Assembly (NCBI RefSeq): GCF_000157895.3
Contig: NC_022663.1
Coordinates: forward strand, 5,022,001-5,086,000
DNA: 64,000 nt
Reading direction: 5' to 3'
DNA from: Mycobacterium kansasii ATCC 12478
GTDB lineage: Bacteria > Actinomycetota > Actinomycetes > Mycobacteriales > Mycobacteriaceae
Each line of letters starts with the position of its first letter. The stretch's first letter is position 1. Positions 34,679-42,324 of the stretch are shown here, piece by piece. The translations under genes were made by a program, and so were the position numbers. The notes under the pieces were generated by a model that saw only the letters and a program-made list of their open reading frames with translations, had not been told where the DNA came from and did no database searches.

Positions 34679-36844
34679 ATGGGTATCGCACTCACCGACG
34701 ACCATCGTGAACTCGCCGAGGTAGCGCGCGGGTTTCTGACGGCCCAGAAGGCGCGTTGGGCGGGACGGTCACTGCTCGATGCGGCCGAGGAACAGCGACC
34801 GCCGTTCTGGCAGCAGCTGGTCGAACTCGGCTGGCTCGGCCTGCACATCGGCGAAGAGCATGGCGGTTCCGGCTACGGGCTGCCCGAACTCGTGGTGGTG
34901 ATCGAAGAACTCGGCCGCGCGGTGGCGCCGGGACCGTTCGTGCCCACCGTCATCGCTTCGGCAGTGCTCGCCAACGAGGGCTCCGCCGAGCAGAAGGCCC
35001 GGCTGCTGCCGGGCCTGATCGACGGAAGCGTCACCGCGGGCGTGGGTCTCGACGGCCGGGTACAGGTCACCGACGGCGTCGCCGACGGCGAGGCCGGGGT
35101 GGTCCTGGGCGCCGGGCTGGCCGATCTGCTGCTGGTCGCGGCCGGGGACGACGTGCTGGTGCTCGACCGCGGCCGGGAGGGTGTGTCGATAGACGTGCCG
35201 GAAAACCTCGATCCCACCCGGCGTTCCGGGCGCGTTCGCCTGACCAAGGTGAGCGTCAGCGCCGACGACATCCTGGCGGGGGCACGCGAATCGGCGCTGG
35301 CGCGGGCACGGACGCTGCTTGCCGCCGAGGCGGTCGGCGGCGCGGCCGACTGCGTCGACGCCGCCGTCGCCTACGCCAAGGTGCGGCAGCAATTCGGCCG
35401 CACCATCGCGACTTTCCAAGCGGTCAAACATCATTGCGCCAACATGCTGGTGGCGGTGGAGTCCGGCATTGCCGCGGTGTGGGATGCCGCCCGAGCGGCA
35501 TCCGAAGATGAAGAACAGTTCCGTCTGATCGCGGCGGTGGCCGCGGCGCTGGCGTTTCCGGCCTATGCGCGCAACGCCGAGCTCAACATCCAGGTGCACG
35601 GCGGCATCGGCTTCACCTGGGAGCACGATGCCCATCTGCACCTGCGCCGGGCGCTGGTGACCGCTGGAGTTCTGGGCGGAGACGCGCCGGCCCGCAATGT
35701 TTTCGATCGCACCGCGGCCGGGGCCACCCGAGCCAACAGCCTGGACCTGCCGCCCGAGGCCGAAGAGTTGCGCACCCGGATCCGCGCCGACGCCGCCGAG
35801 ATCGCGGCACTGGACAAAAAGGCGCAACTGGACAAGCTGATCGAGACCGGGTACGTGATGCCGCACTGGCCCAAACCGTGGGGCCGCGCTGCGGATGCGG
35901 TAGAGCAGTTGGTAATCGAGGAGGAGTTCGCCAAGGCCGGCATCAAACGCCCGGACTACTCGATCACCGGCTGGGTGATCCTGACCCTGATACAGCATGG
36001 AACAGCTTGGCAAATCGAAAGATTCGTGGAGAAGGCGCTGCGCCAGGAAGAAATCTGGTGCCAGTTGTTCTCCGAGCCCGACGCCGGCTCGGACGCGGCA
36101 TCGGTCAAGACCCGCGCCATCCGGGTGGACGGCGGCTGGAAGATCAACGGGCAGAAGGTGTGGACCAGCGGGGCACAGTATTGCGCCCGCGGCCTGGCCA
36201 CCGTGCGCACCGACCCGGACGTCCCCAAGCACGCCGGCATCACCACGGTGATCATCGACATGAAATCGCCCGGCGTCGAGGTGCGCCCGCTGCGACAGAT
36301 CACCGGCGGCTCGGAATTCAACGAGGTGTTCTTCAACGACGTGTTCGTCCCCGACGAGGACGTCGTCGGAGCGCCCAACTCCGGGTGGACGGTCGCGCGG
36401 GCGACCCTGGGCAACGAGCGAGTCAGTATCGGCGGCAGTGGGTCGTTCTACGAAGGGCTGGCAGCCAAACTGGTGCAGCTGGCCCAACGGAGAGCAGATC
36501 GGTTGGCGGGAGCCGAGGTTCGGGTCGGATACTTCCTGGCCGAAGATCACGCGCTACGGCTGCTGAATCTGCGTCGCGCGGCGCGCAGCGTCGAAGGTGC
36601 GGGCCCGGGACCGGAGGGCAATGTCACCAAACTGAAGCTGGCAGAGCACATGATCGAAGGCGCGGCCCTCTCGGCGGCATTGCTGGGGCCCGAGATTGCG
36701 CTGCTCGACGGTCCCGGTTCGGTGGTCGGCCGGATGGTCATGGGCGCGCGCGGCATGGCGATCGCGGGGGGCACCTCCGAGGTGACCCGCAATCAGATCG
36801 CCGAGCGGATTCTCGGCATGCCGCGCGACCCGTTGATCAACTAG
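34679..36844 (+). CDS. fadE22: Fused double acyl-CoA dehydrogenase FadE22
   Basis: A 721-residue protein, the length I recall for Rv3061c. Two acyl-CoA dehydrogenase units lie in tandem: residues 1 to about 360 (FGRTIATFQAVKHH, VHGGIGFTWEHD) and about 370-721 (SEPDAGSDAAS, INGQKVWTSGA, GGTSEVTRNQIAERILGMPRDP). Heterotetrameric FadE pairs in steroid side-chain oxidation use two different subunits; a fusion like this probably does the same with one chain. FAD-dependent alpha,beta-dehydrogenation of an acyl-CoA. The ATG at 34679 has gaggagg upstream; the frame opens earlier without support. Confidence 0.92.
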   Translation: MGIALTDDHRELAEVARGFLTAQKARWAGRSLLDAAEEQRPPFWQQLVELGWLGLHIGEEHGGSGYGLPELVVVIEELGRAVAPGPFVPTVIASAVLANEGSAEQKARLLPGLIDGSVTAGVGLDGRVQVTDGVADGEAGVVLGAGLADLLLVAAGDDVLVLDRGREGVSIDVPENLDPTRRSGRVRLTKVSVSADDILAGARESALARARTLLAAEAVGGAADCVDAAVAYAKVRQQFGRTIATFQAVKHHCANMLVAVESGIAAVWDAARAASEDEEQFRLIAAVAAALAFPAYARNAELNIQVHGGIGFTWEHDAHLHLRRALVTAGVLGGDAPARNVFDRTAAGATRANSLDLPPEAEELRTRIRADAAEIAALDKKAQLDKLIETGYVMPHWPKPWGRAADAVEQLVIEEEFAKAGIKRPDYSITGWVILTLIQHGTAWQIERFVEKALRQEEIWCQLFSEPDAGSDAASVKTRAIRVDGGWKINGQKVWTSGAQYCARGLATVRTDPDVPKHAGITTVIIDMKSPGVEVRPLRQITGGSEFNEVFFNDVFVPDEDVVGAPNSGWTVARATLGNERVSIGGSGSFYEGLAAKLVQLAQRRADRLAGAEVRVGYFLAEDHALRLLNLRRAARSVEGAGPGPEGNVTKLKLAEHMIEGAALSAALLGPEIALLDGPGSVVGRMVMGARGMAIAGGTSEVTRNQIAERILGMPRDPLIN

Positions 36845-36870
36845 GGTTCGGCGGGGCTGGGCCTGCGATC

Positions 36871-36930
36871 GCGAGCAGACGCAAAATCGTCCCAAAATCG
36901 CGGATTTTGGGCGATTTTGCGTCTGCTCGC
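36871..36930. terminator. 60-bp near-perfect palindrome, bidirectional terminator
   Basis: Outer arms of 19 bp (36871-36889 and 36912-36930, GCGAGCAGACGCAAAATCG and its complement), one extra T, then inner arms CCCAAAATC/GATTTTGGG around a 3-nt loop. It sits between the convergent fadE22 and DUF35 genes. The GCGAGCAGACNCA end recurs at 42843-42902. It resembles the family of long mycobacterial intergenic hairpins described as TRIT-type terminators. Confidence 0.75.
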
Positions 36931-36957
36931 GGGGCTCGCGGGGCTCGCGGGGCTCCC
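36931..36957. repeat. Three tandem 9-bp repeats beside the hairpin
   Basis: ggggctcgc, ggggctcgc, ggggctccc in direct succession, immediately after the 60-bp palindrome. No function assigned. Confidence 0.7.
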
Positions 36958-36963
36958 GGTGCC

Positions 36964-37308
36964 CTAGGTGCGGGGCGCGAACTGCGGGGCCCCGCCGGAA
37001 CCCTGCTCCGGCCGGAGTTCGACGGGCATTCCGCATGTCACCGAATCCGGTTCACACCCAACGATATTGGCGGCAACGCGTAGCCCGCTCTGTTCGCTGA
37101 GTTCCACCAGGGCAATCACATAGGGGGTCGGGATGTCCGGGTTGTACGGGTGGTAGTTGACCGTGTAGGTGAACACGGTGCCGCGCCCGGACACCGGCCG
37201 TGCCACCAGCGGCCCTCCGCAGCCGCGGCATTCACCGGTCGCCGGATGCACCCAGCGTCCACAACTGTCACAATGCTCGATGCGCAGAGCCTGGGCGGAC
37301 ACGCTCAA
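36964..37308 (-). CDS. DUF35 zinc-ribbon/OB-fold protein
   Basis: A 114-residue protein. A zinc ribbon (C-x2-C in HCDSCGRW, C-x2-C in GECRGCGG) is followed by an OB fold with the DUF35 segment GRGTVFTYTVNYHPYNPDIPTPYVIALVEL. DUF35 proteins partner thiolase-fold lipid-transfer proteins, for example the ChsH2-Ltp2 aldolase of steroid side-chain degradation. It is divergent from such a gene (37338) across a 29-bp shared promoter. TTG start at 37308; a GTG two codons inside (37302) is 7 nt from the box TACTGT and could be a leaderless start. Confidence 0.85.
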   Translation of the reverse strand: MSVSAQALRIEHCDSCGRWVHPATGECRGCGGPLVARPVSGRGTVFTYTVNYHPYNPDIPTPYVIALVELSEQSGLRVAANIVGCEPDSVTCGMPVELRPEQGSGGAPQFAPRT

Positions 37309-37324
37309 TACAGTACACTCTATT
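37307..37324. promoter_or_regulatory. 18-bp palindromic operator inside the divergent DUF35/Ltp promoter
   Basis: AATACAGTACACTCTATT has 8-bp arms around AC that match at 7 of 8 positions. Both -10 candidates lie in it: TACACT (plus, 37314-37319) and TACTGT (minus, 37315-37310). A protein bound here would control both genes. Ten bases are shared with the fadE22 promoter at 34610-34619. The double GntR protein at 38575 is the obvious candidate. Confidence 0.55.
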
Positions 37325-37337
37325 GATTCGTGGACGG

Positions 37338-38552
37338 ATGGCCTTGCGGACGGTGCACGTGAACTATTTCGAGAAGAACGCGATCCTGTCCGGCCTGGGC
37401 ATCTCGCGCATCGGCCGGCGCACCGGCATTCCGGGGCTCGAGTTGACCATGGAAGCGGTGCGGGCCGCCATCAACGACGCCGGCCTGGTCACGGCCGACA
37501 TCGACGGAATCGCGACCCTGGGCGACACTCCTGCTGCCGACGTCAACGCCGAGTTGCGGATCGATGCCGGGGATTGCGGATCCGGTTTCGGCACGGGCGG
37601 GCTGCTGAGTCCGGTGATGTCGGCGTGCCGGGCGGTGGCCGAGCGGCGCGCCCGCCACGTGGTGGTCTATCGGACCATCCAGATGCTGGGCGGTACGGTC
37701 CCGGTGAAGCCGCAGGACGATGCGCCGGCCCCGCCGCTGGCGCGGATGCTGGACGTCCCCGAAGGCGCCCCGCGCCCCGTCGTCGGGCCGATGGACGACA
37801 TCACCGATCTCATTGCCGCACATGCCTATTCGGCGGCAAACTGGCTGGCGCTGAATTGCCGCCGGCACATGGAGCTCTACGGAACCACCAAGGAGCAGCT
37901 GGGCTGGATCGCCCTCAACGGCCGGCGCAACGCGGCGTCGAATCCGCTGGCGGTCTACCGCGAACCGATGACGATGGCCGACTATCTGGGTGCGCGGCCG
38001 GTGTCGACGCCATTCGGCCTGCTGGATTGCGATGTGCCCATTGACGGTTCCATCGCCGTGGTGGTCTCGAGCGCCGGGTATGCCCGCGATTGCCCGCACC
38101 GGGCCGTGGCGGTCGAGGCGATCGGTGGATCCGACGGCGCCGGCGGATGGTTTCATCGCGACGACTATCCCAAGATGGCGATGTCGGACGCGGCGGCGCA
38201 GATGTGGTCGCGGACCGAACTGACACCGGCCGACCTGGAGGTCGCCCAGCTGTACGACGGCTTTACGTTCCTGACCATCGCCTGGCTGGAGGCGTTGGGT
38301 ATCTGCGCCGATGGCGGCGCCGGCCCGTTCGTCGAGGGCGGGGCGCGGATCGCCCGTGACGGGGAGCTGCCGTTGAACACCTACGGAGGCCAACTTTCGG
38401 CCGGGCGCATGCACGGCTACTGGGCGTTGCACGAGGGGTGTTTGCAGCTGCGCGGCGAGGCGGGGGAGCGTCAGGTGGCCCAGCGCCCGGAGGTCGGCGT
38501 GGTGTCCGTGGGCGGGGGGCCGGTGGCGGGATGCATGCTGCTGACATGCTGA
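37338..38552 (+). CDS. Thiolase-fold lipid-transfer protein (Ltp2-like aldolase or thiolase)
   Basis: A 404-residue protein of the SCP-x thiolase-like family. Recognisable are AILSGLGISRIGRR at the N-terminus, AAHAYSAANWLALNCRRHMELYGTTKEQL, LEVAQLYDGFTFLTIAWLEALG, NTYGGQLSAGRMHGYWALHEGCLQLRGEAG and a C-terminal GGGPVAGCMLLTC. Pairing with a DUF35 gene and the Tyr-containing LYDGFT motif favour an Ltp2-type retro-aldolase acting on a beta-hydroxyacyl-CoA rather than a true thiolase. It should work after FadE22 and a hydratase. The ATG at 37338 begins the homology; earlier codons lie in the promoter. Confidence 0.82.
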   Translation: MALRTVHVNYFEKNAILSGLGISRIGRRTGIPGLELTMEAVRAAINDAGLVTADIDGIATLGDTPAADVNAELRIDAGDCGSGFGTGGLLSPVMSACRAVAERRARHVVVYRTIQMLGGTVPVKPQDDAPAPPLARMLDVPEGAPRPVVGPMDDITDLIAAHAYSAANWLALNCRRHMELYGTTKEQLGWIALNGRRNAASNPLAVYREPMTMADYLGARPVSTPFGLLDCDVPIDGSIAVVVSSAGYARDCPHRAVAVEAIGGSDGAGGWFHRDDYPKMAMSDAAAQMWSRTELTPADLEVAQLYDGFTFLTIAWLEALGICADGGAGPFVEGGARIARDGELPLNTYGGQLSAGRMHGYWALHEGCLQLRGEAGERQVAQRPEVGVVSVGGGPVAGCMLLTC

Positions 38553-38574
38553 ATCTGGTTGCGGAGCAACTGCA

Positions 38575-40035
38575 TTGAGTGTAGATCCAGAGGCGGCGCG
38601 CACCGGCAAGCGAGCGGCGCAGATCGCCCGCTGCATCGAGGCCGAGATCGTGCGCCGCGGCTGGCCCATCGGGGCGTCGCTGGGTTCGGAAGCGGCTCTG
38701 CAACAGCGATACGGGGCCAGCCGGTCGGTGCTGCGCGAAGCCGTCCGGCTCGTCGAGCACCATCAGGTGGCCCGGATGCGTCGCGGACCCAACGGCGGCC
38801 TGATCGTCTGCGCACCCGATGCCGGACCGGCGACCCGCGCCGTCGTCATCTATCTCGAATACCGGGGCACCACCCTGGACGACCTGCTCGACGCACGTCT
38901 GGTGCTCGAGCCGCTGGCCGCCGCTCTCGCCGCCGAACAGATCGACGAAGCCGGAATCGAGCGGCTGCGGGCGGTGTTGAGTGCGGAGCAGCAGCGGCCG
39001 GGGTTGCCCGCCGCGCGCGACGAGTTCCATGTGGCGCTCGCACAGCAATCGAAAAACCCTGTGCTACAGCTGTTTATCGAAGTCTCGATGCGACTGACTA
39101 GGCGCTTCGCGCTGTCCTCGCGGACGGACTCGGCGACCGAGGCGCTGGAGGCGCTGGACCGGCTGCACGACGACCATTCGGGTATCGCCGCGGCCGTCAC
39201 CGCCGGTGATTCCGCGCGCGCCAAAGCGCTCAGTGAGCGGCACGTGCAAGCGGTGACCGCCTGGCTGCAGCAGCATCGGCGCGGCGATCGGTCCGGGCGG
39301 GCAAGGCCCCGACAGGTACGGCGGCTGGACCCCGAGGCGCCCCGCGGCAAGCTGGCCGAAGTGCTGGCCGCCGCGATCGCCGACGATATCGCCGCCAGCG
39401 GTTGGCAGGTCGACGCGGTTTTCGGAACCGAGGCTGCGCTGCTGGAACGTTATCGCGTGAGCCGTGCGGTGCTGCGGGAAGCGGTACGGCTGCTGGAATA
39501 CCACACGATCGCCCACATGCGCCGGGGGCCCGGCGGCGGGCTGGTCGTCACCCGGCCCCAGGCGCAGGCCAGCATCGACACCATCGCGCTGTACCTGCAG
39601 TACCGCAAGCCGAGCCGCGAAGACCTAGGCCGCGTGGGGGATGCGATCGAGATCGCCAACGTGGCGAAAGTCGTGCAGCTTCGTAACGAGCCCGAGGTGG
39701 CGGCCATGCTCGACACGCTGAACCCGTCCATGGATTTCGCCGCCGGTGAGGCAGCAGGTGAAATGCGTAAGGCCGCGGCCGAGGAATTCCGGTTCCATAT
39801 CGGCCTGGCTCAGCTGGCCGGCAACGCGCTGCTGGACCTGTTTCTGCGGATAATCGGCGAACTCGTTCGCCGGCACTGGTCCAGCACCGGAGGGCAGCCA
39901 CCGGCCGCAGCCGACGTTGTCGCCGTCGAACATGCACACCTGCGGATTCTGCAGGCAATCCGCGCCGGCGACGACAGCCTGGCCCGCTACCGCATCCGTC
40001 GCCATCTGGACGCGGCGACGACGTGGTGGCTCTAG
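38575..40035 (+). CDS. Double GntR/FadR-family regulator (Rv3060c-like)
   Basis: 486 residues, twice the usual size, from an internal duplication. Unit 1 (about 1-235) and unit 2 (about 255-486) each have a FadR-type winged helix: LGSEAALQQRYGASRSVLREAVRLVEHHQVARMRRGPNGG and FGTEAALLERYRVSRAVLREAVRLLEYHTIAHMRRGPGGG respectively, followed by an FCD-type ligand domain. One chain could thus bind a palindrome as an intramolecular pair. TTG start (38575), 22 bp after the Ltp-like gene. Rv3060c of M. tuberculosis is also about 490 residues beside fadE22. Likely controls this catabolic cluster, with an acyl-CoA ligand. Confidence 0.9.
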   Translation: MSVDPEAARTGKRAAQIARCIEAEIVRRGWPIGASLGSEAALQQRYGASRSVLREAVRLVEHHQVARMRRGPNGGLIVCAPDAGPATRAVVIYLEYRGTTLDDLLDARLVLEPLAAALAAEQIDEAGIERLRAVLSAEQQRPGLPAARDEFHVALAQQSKNPVLQLFIEVSMRLTRRFALSSRTDSATEALEALDRLHDDHSGIAAAVTAGDSARAKALSERHVQAVTAWLQQHRRGDRSGRARPRQVRRLDPEAPRGKLAEVLAAAIADDIAASGWQVDAVFGTEAALLERYRVSRAVLREAVRLLEYHTIAHMRRGPGGGLVVTRPQAQASIDTIALYLQYRKPSREDLGRVGDAIEIANVAKVVQLRNEPEVAAMLDTLNPSMDFAAGEAAGEMRKAAAEEFRFHIGLAQLAGNALLDLFLRIIGELVRRHWSSTGGQPPAAADVVAVEHAHLRILQAIRAGDDSLARYRIRRHLDAATTWWL

Positions 40036-40147
40036 AACTCGGTCGAGCCGAATTCGCGCATAATCAACGCCCCTGGCGGGTACCTGACTTACCTGAAACG
40101 AAAAGCCGGTCCAGCACGGGTGCCGGCGCAGGGGCGGGAGCGCTGAC

Positions 40148-41116
40148 ATGACGACTGGCACGGAAACCGAGCGACGAGGCTTCGTCCATTCCGCGCTGCT
40201 ATACCACTCCCAGCGGGAGTATCTGGATTTCGTCGGGCGCTTCGTGGCCGACGGGATGGCGCTGGGGGAGCCGGTTCTGGTCGCGTTACCAGCGGACCGG
40301 CTGGCATTACTGCGCAGCGAACTGGGTGCTTGCGGTCGAGCTACGACGGAGCTGCGCATGATCGACATCTCGCGTGCCGCACGCAATCCGAGCCGATTCC
40401 TGGCCACGGCGAGTTCCTTCGCGGCGAAATACCCCGATCGGCGGGTCCGGATCGTCAGTCAACTCGTCTGGCCCGGCCGCAGCGCGGACGAGTGTCTGGC
40501 CTGCGTGCAGCATGAGGCGTTGGTCAACCGGGCATTGGCACATCGCAGCGTGATGGCGCTGTGCCTCTTCGACGCCGAGCGGCTCGACGACGAATTGCTG
40601 GCGGATGCCCGTGCCACCCATCCGTTGTTGTGGAAATGCGGATCGGCTTATCACAGCGCCGATTACGCCCCGGACGAGACGTTGGCGCGCTGCAATCAGC
40701 CGTTACCGCGTAACCCGGGCGCCGTGACCTATCTGGTGCGCGAAAGCACAGACCTGCGGCGTGCGCGTTCGTTTGCCGTGGACTACGCCGGATGGGTCGG
40801 ACTGTCGCAAGACGGCCTGGAGGATTTGCGATTGATCACCACCGAGTTGGCCACCAACAGCCTGCAATACGCCGACGGAGCATGCCAGCTTGCCTTCTGG
40901 CGTCATGATGAGCATCTGGTCTGCGAGGCGCGCGACAGCGGACGGTTCGATCGGCCCCTCGTCGGACGTCAGCTCCCGGGCGCCGGCGCAACCGCAAGCC
41001 GCGGGCTGTTTTTGGTCAACGCCATGGCGGATTTGGTGCGTACCCATACCACGGTAAACGGCACCACCATTCAGGCATACCTTCGGCTCAAGCCGTCGGC
41101 GGCTTCCCTGGGCTAG
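40148..41116 (+). CDS. MEDS-domain/histidine-kinase-like ATPase regulator
   Basis: A 322-residue cytosolic protein. Residues about 10-185 are a MEDS (DcmR-type sensory) domain (HSALLYHSQREYLDFVGRFVADGMALGEPVLVALP and the VALCLFDAERLDDELLADA part). The C-terminal ~120 residues are an RsbW-like ATPase (LRLITTELATNSLQYADG with the N-box; GATASRGLFLVNAMADLVR). Such proteins act as anti-sigma factors or phosphorylating switches in stress and developmental pathways. No partner sigma factor or STAS protein is adjacent. The ATG follows gggag at good spacing. Confidence 0.85.
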   Translation: MTTGTETERRGFVHSALLYHSQREYLDFVGRFVADGMALGEPVLVALPADRLALLRSELGACGRATTELRMIDISRAARNPSRFLATASSFAAKYPDRRVRIVSQLVWPGRSADECLACVQHEALVNRALAHRSVMALCLFDAERLDDELLADARATHPLLWKCGSAYHSADYAPDETLARCNQPLPRNPGAVTYLVRESTDLRRARSFAVDYAGWVGLSQDGLEDLRLITTELATNSLQYADGACQLAFWRHDEHLVCEARDSGRFDRPLVGRQLPGAGATASRGLFLVNAMADLVRTHTTVNGTTIQAYLRLKPSAASLG

Positions 41117-41166
41117 CGAATCGAATCCGGCCGCGGGGGTAGGTCCACAGCGGACGGGCGTCGAAC

Positions 41167-41331
41167 CTATCCCAGCGACCCGCTCGGTGCCGGCACCGCC
41201 GGAATCGTACATGTGGTGGTCTTGCAGCTGTCGGTGCTGTCGCAGCTCACCGCCGCGATGGCCGCGAACGTGGCGATCAGCGCCGCGACGACTATCCGAA
41301 CCGCCCGGGACCGTTTGCTTATTGCATTCAT
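41167..41331 (-). CDS. Small exported Cys-rich peptide (54 aa)
   Basis: A 54-residue ORF. A basic N-terminus (NAISKRSRAV) and hydrophobic core (IVVAALIATFAAIAA) are followed by VSC, then SCKTTTCT and a Pro-rich end. It looks like a signal peptide with a weak lipobox or a small secreted peptide with three cysteines. Ribosome site gaaagg lies 8 nt upstream of the ATG. The 5' region (gaaaggcatggccgATGA) matches that of the next small gene at 41860 at all but two positions, pointing to a duplicated pair. No known family recognised. Confidence 0.6.
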   Translation of the reverse strand: MNAISKRSRAVRIVVAALIATFAAIAAVSCDSTDSCKTTTCTIPAVPAPSGSLG

Positions 41332-41716
41332 CGGCCATGCCTTTCAATTGCTGCTGTGCAGATATGCGGATTCCGACGATGACTGTCTGCAGATGTTATG
41401 CCGTCGCTTCCCGCGGCGGGCCGTTTTTAATGGTTCTGGCCTGCGCAATATCAAACTCGTCCGGAGCGATCCTGCGGGATATGGGCCGGGAAAAACGTCC
41501 GCCCAACTTACCTGCGACCACCCGCGCCGAGCCGAGGACGTGGCTGGTCCGGGCGCATTTTCGCCGCGCGATAGCCGCTCGCCAGTTATCGAACGTGAAG
41601 TGCCCTACGGGCGTATGTCGCAATCTGTCGCCCAGGTCCTCATTCCCGGCTGGTCGAAAATCTGTAATTGCCGGTGCACGTGACGGCGTGATCGAAACCC
41701 CGGCGCGGGCCAACCC
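41332..41716. other. Gap between the two small exported peptides
   Basis: Open frames on both strands are short of recognisable composition or motifs. Only the promoter-side sequence of the 41331 gene is interpretable (tttc-aattgctg, then gcggattccg, echoed before 41860). Nothing else seen. Confidence 0.4.
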
Positions 41717-41860
41717 CTACTCTGGCACCACGCTCGTAATTGGGGTGGCAGGCTCGTGTTCAGCGGCGCACCCGGCCGCTAGCACCGCGAATGCCGCGGC
41801 CAGTACTACGACCACCGTCTTGACCGCCTGCACCGTCCTGCTGGTCTCTTTTGCGCTCAT
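41717..41860 (-). CDS. Small lipoprotein (47 aa)
   Basis: A 47-residue ORF. Basic N-region (SAKETSRTVQAVK), hydrophobic core (TVVVVLAAAFAV) and lipobox LAAGC at residues 27-31, then a short acidic/Pro mature part (AEHEPATPITSVVPE). This is a complete lipoprotein signal with a 17-residue lipidated peptide. Ribosome site gaaagg 8 nt before the ATG. Upstream sequence and architecture match the 41331 gene, so the two are probably paralogues. Function unknown. Confidence 0.65.
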   Translation of the reverse strand: MSAKETSRTVQAVKTVVVVLAAAFAVLAAGCAAEHEPATPITSVVPE

Positions 41861-42184
41861 CGACCGTGCCTTTCGTTTGCTGGGCCGCACCCGTAGTTGG
41901 CGATTCCGCCGCGTCAGATACTATCGCCAAAGCACTGGACGGCGTGGTGTTTTGGGACGTTGAGCAGTGGAATCCGGTCGCGGAGGTGCGCCCCTGGCCA
42001 CGCCGCTACGCGGTCGACCAACTTGGCCGTAGCGGAACCCGACGGGTGCGCCCTGGCGTGCAGAGCGCCGGCAAGGCCGCGACGCGGCCAACGGTTGACA
42101 CGGCGGAGTGACCGAGGCCGGGCGCAGGTCGCCGTGGCCGCGTCGACGCTGAGAATCCCCTTGCGCGCGTCGCCGCAGGACGTC
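41861..42184. other. Gene-poor stretch before the leader ORF
   Basis: An 86-codon open frame on the plus strand (41851-42111) has an Arg/Trp-containing stretch (VVFWDVEQWNPVAEVRPWPRR) that could be a gene remnant, but it overlaps the start of the small lipoprotein gene and matches nothing I know. No other feature seen. Confidence 0.3.
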
Positions 42185-42190
42185 TAGTGT
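42185..42190 (+). promoter_or_regulatory. -10 box TAGTGT of the leader transcript
   Basis: TAGTGT ends 8 nt upstream of the GTG at 42199, so the RNA would begin at or just before the leader ORF start codon. Confidence 0.45.
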
Positions 42191-42198
42191 CACCCTTC

Positions 42199-42249
42199 GT
42201 GCGTCTTCTCGAGCGTGCCGTAGTAGCCAGCACCCGCAGCGGGGTCTGA
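42199..42249 (+). CDS. Leader peptide MRLLERAVVASTRSGV, probable attenuator
   Basis: A 16-codon ORF (GTG to TGA) with adjacent Leu codons CTT CTC and adjacent Val codons GTA GTA, both rare in high-GC mycobacteria. The Val codons (42220-42225) are exactly the left arm of the downstream stem-loop. The gene behind it encodes a LeuA-type regulatory domain. This is the classic arrangement for branched-chain amino-acid attenuation, here on an apparently leaderless transcript. Confidence 0.5.
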   Translation: MRLLERAVVASTRSGV

Positions 42250-42319
42250 TCCGGACCGACCCCCCGCTGTGGGTCGCAAGCTACTACCGTCGGTCGCTCC
42301 TACTGATCGGAGAAGACCG
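42220..42319 (+). promoter_or_regulatory. Leader RNA stem-loops overlapping leader ORF and ribosome site
   Basis: Stem 1: GTAGTAGC (42220-42227) with GCTACTAC (42280-42287), enclosing CCCGCAGCGGGGTC (42233-42246), which pairs with the segment at 42258-42273 with a two-C bulge. Stem 2: CGGTC (42291-42295) and CTCC (42297-42300) with GGAG (42309-42312) and GACCG (42315-42319), so the GGAG that could serve as Shine-Dalgarno for the ATG at 42325 is paired. A stalled ribosome on the Val codons would prevent stem 1 and could change access to stem 2. Reading from pairing by eye only. Confidence 0.5.
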
Positions 42320-42324
42320 GCACC

